From positions 1-10,866 of the forward strand of contig JBIKMV010000089.1 of NCBI GenBank assembly GCA_044359055.1: a stretch of DNA of 10,866 nucleotides, written 5' to 3'. Positions 1 through 5,457 of the stretch are shown here, piece after piece. Each line of letters starts with the position of its first letter. Within the stretch, counting starts at the first letter, position 1. Below the pieces are notes generated by a model. It worked only from the letters and a program-made list of their open reading frames with translations. It did not search any database and was not told where the DNA came from. The DNA comes from CAMDMI01 sp044359055. GTDB lineage: Bacteria; Bacteroidota; Bacteroidia; Cytophagales; Flexibacteraceae. A program made the translations under genes and the position numbers.

Positions 1-1133
1 GGAACGATGGTGCCCTTCCAATTTACCAGATAATCTACTTCAGCCGAGGAACCGGCTTTGTCCCGCACCCAAAAATGAAGCGTGTTTCGGGGGGAATCAT
101 CGGTAGCCAGCAATTCCTGACCCGTCAAATGTTCGATTACAAGGCCCCGAAAATGATGACTCAAATCCCGGGTACCAAGTAGATCCTGCTGATATCCATT
201 TACATAACACATAAGCCCGGTATCTGAAAGCTGTAGCTTTGGCGATTTTTTATAATCCGGCGCCAAAGGAACCCTAGCCTCAGTGCAGGGGAAAATAAGT
301 TGCAGTAAAAAAGCCTTTTCCAGTAAACGGAGTGCCTCGCCAACTTCTCTGGATTTGTAGGGCCCATTCCCAAAGCCTTCAAATTTGATCCGGCTGCCCG
401 CAAGCGAATACATGGATTTCAGAACAAAACGAATGTGCTCTATCTGTGACTTCCCGCTGCCGTATTTTTCAACATCGTCGTGATAGCCGAGCAATAATCC
501 ATCATACACCGGACGAAGGGCCATCAAGTCTCTGGTTTGGGCATAACGCTGCACCACTTCAGGCATTCCGCCAATGAGAGCATACAGATGAAACAAGCGG
601 AACAAAGTACTCTCGCCATGAGCCGGAAGTGGCATTGTATGAAATACCTCTGATGCAGCTTTTTCACCCAAAGCAAGGAGGAATTCGCTGAAGCAGAGTG
701 GGCGAACCATCTTATATTCAACCCGTCCAACCGGGTATGGCTGATTGCCTGTAAACAAAGTCTCGAGCAAAGATCCGGCCCCAATCACCGCCAACTCAGG
801 CAAGTCCTCAAAAAAATACCTGAAGCGACCGATCATTTCGGGCATGGCCTGAATTTCGTCCAGAAAAAGCAGCGTATCAGAAATCTCAGACCGGGGCACT
901 GACCTGCTCAGCAACATGGCCTGAACCATCACTTCAAATTCATTGTGACGCCTGAAAATCTCCCGGTCTTCGGGACGCTCCAGATTGAAATACAGATAAT
1001 TTTTGAATGATTTTCCGAAAAGATGAATGGCAGAGGTCTTACCAACCTGCCTTGAACCTCTGATTACCAAAGGTTTGCGATAGGGAGAATTTCTCCACTT
1101 CTGAAGATCCCGAAGGACTTTCCTTTCAAACAT
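1..1133 (-). CDS. AAA+ ATPase, AAA_14/DUF4143 family (C-terminus cut by window edge)
   Basis: The reading frame is open from the ATG at 1131-1133 to the left edge, giving 377 visible residues. Walker A is GSRQVGKT at residues 26-33, Walker B is LLFLDE at 88-93, and a sensor-1-like strand (LAVIGAGSLLE) lies at 114-124. It is followed by the PVGRVEYK...PLCFSEFL segment (134-152) that is characteristic of this family. Residues about 216-377 match the DUF4143 part, which has a PD-(D/E)XK nuclease-like fold in known relatives. E334 and the AEVDYLV strand (364-370) are visible, but the expected ExK-type strand lies just beyond the edge. Such ATPases are common and often multicopy in Bacteroidota and archaea. 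Their role is largely unknown, and nuclease activity has not been generally shown. No toxin, antitoxin or other partner gene is adjacent. Transcription probably depends on the repeat-rich region immediately upstream. Family assignment is confident; function is not. Confidence 0.9.
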   Translation of the reverse strand, partial: MFERKVLRDLQKWRNSPYRKPLVIRGSRQVGKTSAIHLFGKSFKNYLYFNLERPEDREIFRRHNEFEVMVQAMLLSRSVPRSEISDTLLFLDEIQAMPEMIGRFRYFFEDLPELAVIGAGSLLETLFTGNQPYPVGRVEYKMVRPLCFSEFLLALGEKAASEVFHTMPLPAHGESTLFRLFHLYALIGGMPEVVQRYAQTRDLMALRPVYDGLLLGYHDDVEKYGSGKSQIEHIRFVLKSMYSLAGSRIKFEGFGNGPYKSREVGEALRLLEKAFLLQLIFPCTEARVPLAPDYKKSPKLQLSDTGLMCYVNGYQQDLLGTRDLSHHFRGLVIEHLTGQELLATDDSPRNTLHFWVRDKAGSSAEVDYLVNWKGTIV

Positions 1134-1217
1134 GCTGCAAAATAAGGGTAAAAATTCCGAATTTTTGTAACAGAATCAGGGTAATTTTTTCAAAATTCTG
1201 TAACAGAATGGGGGTAA
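1126..1217 (-). repeat. Three direct repeats at exact 33-bp period in the ATPase leader
   Basis: GGGTAA (plus strand) occurs at 1146-1151, 1179-1184 and 1212-1217, exactly 33 bp apart each time. The two right-hand 26-bp units (1159-1184 and 1192-1217) agree at 21 of 26 positions and share TGTAACAGAAT followed by GGGTAA. The third unit (about 1126-1151) is degenerate and overlaps the ATPase start codon. The 1192-1217 unit contains the inverted repeat ATTCTG-TAA-CAGAAT (1195-1209). A 33-bp period is close to three helical turns, so the copies would lie on one face of the DNA. The most likely role is a multi-site operator or promoter region for the ATPase gene, but that is inference. Confidence 0.75.
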
Positions 1218-1286
1218 AATCCGGAATCGGCTGGAGGAACGCAAGCCGCTATGCATAAAGCCGGCCGGAATTTATCTGCGGATGGC

Positions 1287-1299
1287 TTGTAATTTACAA
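1287..1299. repeat. Short perfect inverted repeat downstream of the small membrane protein gene
   Basis: TTGTAA-T-TTACAA has perfect 6-bp arms around one base. It sits directly after the TAG stop (1301-1303) of the leftward small membrane protein gene. No T-run follows on the minus strand, so it does not look like an intrinsic terminator. It could be an operator half-site pair or chance. The rest of the 167-bp gap up to the ATPase holds GC-rich palindromic bits (GCCGGC/CCGGCCGG near 1260-1270) without a clear terminator. Confidence 0.3.
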
Positions 1300-1300
1300 C

Positions 1301-1591
1301 CTACCAACCCTCCCAAAACGGTGCCTTACGGTTACGCTTGCAGGTTTGGTAGTAGGCATAGCCAAAGGCTGCCAGAAACATGCCGATCGTAGAAACAGGA
1401 ACCAAAAACAGAAGCGCAATGTGGATGTAGAGATCTTCTCCCGGCCTGAGGGGTCCGGGTTCGGCCACTAGCCTTACAAAATCAAAGAATACCAAACCGC
1501 AGGTAAAGAGCAATCCCAGCATCATAAGCTTGGCTATCAGGGGGATTTCCCGCCAAAGGCCAAAAAAATGCAGGGCTTGTCTCTCTTTCAA
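1301..1591 (-). CDS. Small two-helix membrane protein, unknown function
   Basis: This encodes 96 residues with two strongly hydrophobic segments, about 19-40 and 56-82. They are separated by a short polar loop (EPGPLRPGED), and the protein ends in a basic tail containing CKRNRK and a Trp-rich end (FWEGW). This fits an inner-membrane hairpin. The start is uncertain: the proposed first codon at 1589-1591 is TTG. The first in-frame ATG is residue 23, which would remove part of helix 1, and no ATG lies just upstream in this frame. The gene begins 11 bp after the arginine deiminase stop codon on the same strand, so translation probably follows from the same mRNA. I do not recognise the family. The neighbour suggests a role around arginine or citrulline metabolism, but it has too few helices to be a typical transporter on its own. 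Confidence 0.6.
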   Translation of the reverse strand: MKERQALHFFGLWREIPLIAKLMMLGLLFTCGLVFFDFVRLVAEPGPLRPGEDLYIHIALLFLVPVSTIGMFLAAFGYAYYQTCKRNRKAPFWEGW

Positions 1592-1602
1592 ACGGGCAGA
1601 AT

Positions 1603-2835
1603 TTAAAAGTCCATACGGTCCAGTGCCATGGTCATGCAGCGGGGACCACCAAGACCCCTGGATAATTCAGAACTTGGAATAACCAAAACCTCGACACCTG
1701 CCTCACGCAAAGCCCTGTTGGTGTGCCGGTTACGGTTGTAGCTGATTACCCTCCTCGGCCCGATGGCAAATACATTGGCACCGTCAAACCACTGTTCCCG
1801 GCTGGCATAATCCGGGTTGCCATCGCCTGTGGAAATGATTTCGAGGTAATCGATTTCCTTTTTCAGCACTTCCAGAATGCTCTCTTTCAATATCTCGGTC
1901 GAAAGGATGGTGTTTCCGTTTTCGTCTTGCCCTTCTTTGCGGTGTACACGGGTTTCCATTACAGCCTGCATCGCATCGGGGTAGGTAACCACCAGATTTT
2001 CGTCGATGATGGTAAAAACGGTATCCAGGTGCATAAAATTCCGCTTCTTTGGCAGCAGCACTTCATATACCCTTTCTACCTTTCCGTCTTTCAGAACTTC
2101 TTTGGCAATTTCTTTGATGGCCTCAGGGTCAGATCTTTCTGAGTTGCCTATGGCCAGTGCCTTGCCCGAAAGCACGATGATGTCGCCGCCTTCGATGTCG
2201 GGATATTTTTCGGTCAGGGCTTCTTCTATTGTATCGTGGGGGTAGATCAGGTTGAAATTTTCTTTAAACAGGGGATGGTTTTCAAAGATCATCCGCATGA
2301 TAAAGGATTCGCGGTTGCGTATAGGGAATTTCATCTGACAGGAGATGACACCCGTTTGCACCACGGCTGCGGGATCCCGCATGAAATAGGAATTAGGACT
2401 AGGGCTGATGACGAAGGCATGCTCACCCAGTTTATCCAGCGAATGGTGGTTGAGCTTCCTTTTCAATTCTTTCACCTTTACTCCGGCAATCAGGGCATTG
2501 GCGCACTCCAGGGTAGAAAACCGGCCGATGATATCCTCTGCCAGATGCTCCAGACTATGGGGCTTCAGGGCAATCTGAAAAGCTTTAATCAGCAAATCAT
2601 CGTCGATCAGAGACTCGATAAGCAAATCGAGCAAACGGTATACCGTAGCTCCGGTAGCTCCTTTGATCAGGCTACGAAACTCATCGTGTTCACGCTGCAT
2701 GATTTCCAGAAAGGGCATATCCTCAAACAGGTATTCGGAAATATTGTAAGGGGTTAGCCGGTCGATTTCACGGCCGGGGCGGTGCATGAGCACAGCTTTA
2801 AGCGTTCCGAATTCTGAGTTGAGGCGAAGTTTCAT
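1603..2835 (-). CDS. arcA: Arginine deiminase
   Basis: This 410-residue protein is normal length for the family. It hydrolyses L-arginine to L-citrulline and ammonia in the cytoplasm. The guanidino-modifying enzyme motifs are all present in order: HRPGREIDRLTP (18-29), FMRDP with Asp154 (151-155), EGGD (215-218), MHLDTVF with His269 and Asp271 (268-274), and the catalytic-cysteine motif GGPRCMTMAL with Cys400. The terminal MAL replaces the more usual MPL. An alpha-helical insert (about 75-135), typical of bacterial arginine deiminases rather than of agmatine deiminases, is present. The ATG at 2833-2835 gives the standard MKLRLNSEFG-type N-terminus. A TAnnTTTG box lies 39 bp upstream. No ornithine carbamoyltransferase, carbamate kinase or arginine/ornithine antiporter gene is in the window, so this is not a classic arc operon. 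The only co-directional close partner is the small membrane protein downstream. Confidence 0.95.
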   Translation of the reverse strand: MKLRLNSEFGTLKAVLMHRPGREIDRLTPYNISEYLFEDMPFLEIMQREHDEFRSLIKGATGATVYRLLDLLIESLIDDDLLIKAFQIALKPHSLEHLAEDIIGRFSTLECANALIAGVKVKELKRKLNHHSLDKLGEHAFVISPSPNSYFMRDPAAVVQTGVISCQMKFPIRNRESFIMRMIFENHPLFKENFNLIYPHDTIEEALTEKYPDIEGGDIIVLSGKALAIGNSERSDPEAIKEIAKEVLKDGKVERVYEVLLPKKRNFMHLDTVFTIIDENLVVTYPDAMQAVMETRVHRKEGQDENGNTILSTEILKESILEVLKKEIDYLEIISTGDGNPDYASREQWFDGANVFAIGPRRVISYNRNRHTNRALREAGVEVLVIPSSELSRGLGGPRCMTMALDRMDF

Positions 2836-2873
2836 AAGGTCCTGATTAGATGTAAAATAAGATAATATGGCCG

Positions 2874-2881
2874 CAAAGATA
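2874..2881 (-). promoter_or_regulatory. Bacteroidota-type -7 box for arcA
   Basis: The minus strand reads TATCTTTG, a perfect match to the TAnnTTTG -7 element of the Bacteroidota housekeeping sigma factor. The predicted transcript start near 2867 would give a leader of roughly 30 nt before the arcA ATG. No clear -33 TTG is seen. The corresponding region is the T-rich tail of the upstream gene's terminator. Confidence 0.55.
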
Positions 2882-2901
2882 GGCTTTTGGCCCTACCGAA
2901 A

Positions 2902-2938
2902 ATAAAAAACAGGGCCGATTCCTAAAAGGAACCAGCCC
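2902..2938 (-). terminator. Intrinsic terminator of the CsgG-like/barrel gene
   Basis: Read on the minus strand, GGGC/GCCC arms (2935-2938 with 2912-2915) and a TTCCT/AGGAA stem (2927-2931 with 2919-2923) close on a 3-nt loop, with a 3x3 internal loop between the two stem parts. The T-rich tract TGTTTTTTAT (2911-2902) follows at once. It lies 29 bp past the stop codon of the leftward gene ending at 2967 and just before the arcA promoter, separating the two transcription units. Confidence 0.75.
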
Positions 2939-2966
2939 GGTCTGAATGAAATCTTAAATTATTGCC

Positions 2967-4115
2967 TTAATTGGAATACCTGCTTTTGGCGTTAAATCCA
3001 AAGGAAAACCCGCACCTAAATCCATCTGAAAGCGGAATAAAATACAGATTTACAGGTATATTGAGTCGGCCTGACTTGAAGGTTTTTCCGCCTGCTATTA
3101 CAAATCCGGTTGCAAGTGCAGGATTTCCACGGCTGTCCAAGCGGGTTTCAGTTGCAAAGCCTGAATCGTTGTTTTCGCCATCGCCGATTCGGTTCCAGCT
3201 GTTGTTTTCATCATAATACCCTTTTGATTTGGTCACAATGGAAACTGTTGGTCCGAAGGCAAATTCCCAGCCGTTTTTGTTGTTTCTGATACCATTCAAC
3301 ACCGTTATACTTGGAATGAAAAGCCCCTGATCCAAACCAGTTACCATAGGAATGAATTCAAACAAAGCCTGGAAATTTCCCTCGTTAAGATATTGTTTTT
3401 CAAATTGATATCCAAATTGGAAGAAGAGAGGAAAAGTTTCAAATCCACCATTGTATTTCTTGTCCCGAAGAATTTTGGAAGTTTTTGGCTCAAATAGGAA
3501 AGTAGTGAATCCCATCCGGGGACCATCATTTCTTAGGCAAAGCTGTTCTGGATTGTTCAAAGCACTGGCAAAGTCATTTTTTTTGGAAAGTTTGGTAAGA
3601 ATTGCTTCGTCATTTGGGATGCCAAGCAGTTGGTTTGCAGTTAGGTGCACCATGGTTCCGATTTCCTGATGGATATTGAGGTAGTCCATGGTCTGGGCTT
3701 TTTCGAATTGCTTTGTGGTTTTATCAAAAATTTTAACCGTTATCGATATTCGGCTATCTATCTGGGTAATGTTGGCAACGACCAGCTTTTGAATATTTAA
3801 TTTTGAAGAAATATCCTCCAGGCAATAACGGCTCAGGCAATTTTGATAATCAATTTTGTTTTGGTTCATCAGGAAATCCATGTCAAACCGATCCAGCACC
3901 TGATATTGGTTGCTCTTTTCAAATTCCTGGCGAAGAAGGTCGGCTAAAAAAAAGGGAATACTGATTTTTGTATCAGCCAGGTCATTACGGAAAGCCAAAA
4001 CAGCTAATGTCGGTTTTTCTTTTGATTGGGAAAAAACCGGAATTTCAAAGGCGAAAAAAAGTCCGGTAGCTAAAAGTACTGCAGAGATTTTAGAAAAAAA
4101 GGAGTTCGTTTTCAT
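2967..4115 (-). CDS. Secreted envelope protein: CsgG/TolB/FlgO-like domain plus C-terminal beta-barrel-like region
   Basis: This encodes 382 residues. Residues 1-29 form a signal peptide: a basic start, a hydrophobic core about 10-24, and a likely signal peptidase I cut in VFS-Q. There is no lipobox cysteine. Residues about 34-165 resemble the alpha/beta domain of CsgG/FlgO/TolB-N-like proteins: a TLAVLAFRND strand, a helix ending in YQVLDR, the paired-cysteine segment NCLSRYC (C93, C98) before a helix, then KLVVANITQID and a two-strand hairpin ending KIFDKTTKQ. Residues about 195-382 are rich in alternating hydrophobic/aromatic strands with Gly/Asn-rich turns. They end in GFSFGFNAKS, as expected for a small outer-membrane barrel. 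The role is unknown, with envelope assembly or sensing possible. It is transcribed divergently from the regulator at 4335 and ends at its own terminator. The domain calls rest on pattern recognition only. Confidence 0.8.
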   Translation of the reverse strand: MKTNSFFSKISAVLLATGLFFAFEIPVFSQSKEKPTLAVLAFRNDLADTKISIPFFLADLLRQEFEKSNQYQVLDRFDMDFLMNQNKIDYQNCLSRYCLEDISSKLNIQKLVVANITQIDSRISITVKIFDKTTKQFEKAQTMDYLNIHQEIGTMVHLTANQLLGIPNDEAILTKLSKKNDFASALNNPEQLCLRNDGPRMGFTTFLFEPKTSKILRDKKYNGGFETFPLFFQFGYQFEKQYLNEGNFQALFEFIPMVTGLDQGLFIPSITVLNGIRNNKNGWEFAFGPTVSIVTKSKGYYDENNSWNRIGDGENNDSGFATETRLDSRGNPALATGFVIAGGKTFKSGRLNIPVNLYFIPLSDGFRCGFSFGFNAKSRYSN

Positions 4116-4144
4116 AGGAAAAATGTTTTTTGTTTTTGTTGGGA

Positions 4145-4152
4145 CAAAGGTT
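4145..4152 (-). promoter_or_regulatory. Possible -7 box for the envelope protein gene
   Basis: The minus strand reads AACCTTTG, one mismatch from TAnnTTTG, 29 bp before the ATG at 4113-4115. This implies a leader of about 20-25 nt. No convincing -33 TTG is visible at the usual distance, so support is modest. Confidence 0.35.
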
Positions 4153-4201
4153 GAGGATGGGAAAAATCTATTTGTACGGATTGCCGCAGGGCAAATCTGA
4201 G

Positions 4202-4231
4202 TAGAATGATTTTTTCTTTAAATCATTACTA
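4202..4231. promoter_or_regulatory. Large inverted repeat in the divergent intergenic region
   Basis: AATGATTT (4205-4212) and AAATCATT (4220-4227) are a perfect 8-bp inverted repeat around a 7-nt spacer. It extends by TAG/CTA (4202-4204 with 4229-4231) if A4228 is bulged out. It lies near the middle of the 219-bp gap between two divergent genes, where an operator could control both. No T-run suggests a terminator role. Confidence 0.45.
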
Positions 4232-4282
4232 AAATGTAGAAAAGGAAAGATTATTTTTGAATTTTATGAGACATTTAGAAAT

Positions 4283-4303
4283 ATTTTGCATTTTTTGCAA
4301 ATT
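4283..4303. promoter_or_regulatory. Operator-like inverted repeat just upstream of the regulator gene
   Basis: ATTTTGCA (4283-4290) and TGCAAATT (4296-4303) are inverted repeats matching at 7 of 8 positions, with TTTGCA/TGCAAA perfect, around five T residues. It lies 31 bp before the ATG at 4335, in the expected promoter zone, so autoregulation by the helix-turn-helix protein is plausible. A near-match AAACTTTG (-7-like, one mismatch) at 4322-4329 would imply a very short or absent leader. Confidence 0.4.
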
Positions 4304-4334
4304 CTTTTTTTGCTGAATCCGAAACTTTGCCAAA

Positions 4335-5330
4335 ATGAATTTCCCGAATCAAGCCCGCTTGGTGGACATTATCCGCCAGCAAGTCCCCAAAAACCTTTCT
4401 CTGCCCCATGAATTGAGCGGCCTGCTTGGGGTAAGTGTAGACAGCGCTTACCGGAGGCTTCGTTGTGAAACCGCATTTAGCCTTGATGAAACCGTTTTGG
4501 TTTGCAAGCACTTTGAAGTGCCCCTGGAACTGCTTAACGATATGTTGATAAATGTGGTGTCCTTCAGGCACTTACCAGCCGGTGGAAATTCTGAAGAGTT
4601 CAAACAGTTTTTGACCTATTTTCTGGGAAACATCAAATCAATTGCCCATTTTGAGCGAAAAGAAATTTTTTATGCTGCGGAAGATATTCCGCTTTTCCAT
4701 TTGTATGCTTTTGAAAAACTAAGTGTATTTAAATTTTTCTACTGGAAAAAAACCATCTTAAACCACGCTGATTTACAAGGCGTTCGGTTTCAGTTTGCTT
4801 ATTCTGATCCTGAATTGATAGACCTTGCTACCAAAGCCAGTCTGGCTTATGCCGAGGTGGAAAGCACAGAAATATGGACCGAAGAAACCATGTCCAGCAC
4901 GCTCAAACAGGTAAAATTTTACTGGGAAGCCGGCTTATTCGAAAATCAGGAAGATGCCATGTCGATTCTGGAAGACCTTCGGCTTCTGGTCAAAAATCTC
5001 CATCGCCAGTGTGATCTGGGTTTGAAAATCAGGCCGGGAGGTTCTGTAAGCAATACACCTTTCCATTGCTATGTTAGTGATTTGATGATTGGCAACAACT
5101 GTGTACTCGTGCATACCAACGACCGGAAATCGACCTATCTTGGCTACAATACTTTTAATTTTATGAGCACCGGAAGCCGGGCTTTCAATGAACAAAACGA
5201 GGCCTGGATGCAAAACCTGATGGCCAAAAGCACCCTCATCAGCCGGACCGCTGAAAAAATCAGAAACCGCTTTTTCAAAACCCTGGAAAAGCAAATTGAT
5301 GATTTACAGAAGTTTATCAACGAAAACTAA
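4335..5330 (+). CDS. Helix-turn-helix transcriptional regulator with uncharacterised C-terminal region
   Basis: This encodes 331 residues. Residues about 20-62 form a helix-turn-helix of the BetR/XRE-like type: a LPHELSGLLGVS recognition scaffold, then DSAYRRLR and SLDETVLVCKHF. This layout is frequent in Bacteroidota regulators. The remaining about 260 residues show no motif I can name. They contain aromatic-rich segments such as FKFFYWKKTIL (about 133-143), mixed helices, and a lysine-rich C-terminal helix ending in QIDDLQKFINEN that could be a coiled coil or dimerisation element. It is predicted to be cytoplasmic, with no signal peptide or membrane segment. The ATG at 4335 places the HTH near the N-terminus and leaves the operator-like palindrome upstream. 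The gene is divergent from the envelope protein gene, a common arrangement for a regulator and its target. The ligand and targets are unknown. Confidence 0.85.
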   Translation: MNFPNQARLVDIIRQQVPKNLSLPHELSGLLGVSVDSAYRRLRCETAFSLDETVLVCKHFEVPLELLNDMLINVVSFRHLPAGGNSEEFKQFLTYFLGNIKSIAHFERKEIFYAAEDIPLFHLYAFEKLSVFKFFYWKKTILNHADLQGVRFQFAYSDPELIDLATKASLAYAEVESTEIWTEETMSSTLKQVKFYWEAGLFENQEDAMSILEDLRLLVKNLHRQCDLGLKIRPGGSVSNTPFHCYVSDLMIGNNCVLVHTNDRKSTYLGYNTFNFMSTGSRAFNEQNEAWMQNLMAKSTLISRTAEKIRNRFFKTLEKQIDDLQKFINEN

Positions 5331-5357
5331 GACCTGAAGGCCCGCTGCTTCCGATTA

Positions 5358-5392
5358 TTGCTTTCCGCTTCCGGAAGGCTGCCTTACCTTTG
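5358..5392 (+). promoter_or_regulatory. Bacteroidota-type promoter for the aldehyde dehydrogenase operon, with palindrome in the spacer
   Basis: TACCTTTG at 5385-5392 matches TAnnTTTG perfectly. A TTG at 5358-5360 could serve as the -33 element, although its 24-nt spacing is slightly long. The perfect 10-bp palindrome CTTCCGGAAG (5368-5377) lies between the two boxes, where a bound repressor would block polymerase. Transcription would start near 5399. I saw no intrinsic terminator between the preceding regulator gene and this promoter. Confidence 0.55.
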
Positions 5393-5457
5393 TGGGCTGT
5401 TTCGCCACTTGAATGCCGGTAGCTCCGGATTATCCCGAAAAAAGGAAACCTCTTTGC

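Noticed and set aside
1143..1150. Possible -7 box (TTATTTTG on the minus strand, about 1136-1143) for the ATPase gene
   Set aside because: It has one mismatch to TAnnTTTG and lies almost on the start codon without a -33 element. It could equally be part of the degenerate third repeat.
1126..1217. The 33-bp repeats considered as a small CRISPR array
   Set aside because: There are only three copies, the third is degenerate and overlaps a start codon, the intervening sequences are 7-nt AT-rich stretches rather than unique spacers, and there are no cas genes.
1218..1275. GC-rich palindromic patches (CCGGAAT, GCCGGCCGG, ATGCAT) considered as a terminator for the arcA unit
   Set aside because: The best stem is only about 5 bp with an 11-nt loop and no T-tract follows on the minus strand.
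1723..2757. Several long plus-strand open frames (139, 79 and 173 residues) opposite the arginine deiminase gene
   Set aside because: They are antisense shadows of arcA. They have no recognisable motifs and the arcA frame carries every catalytic motif.
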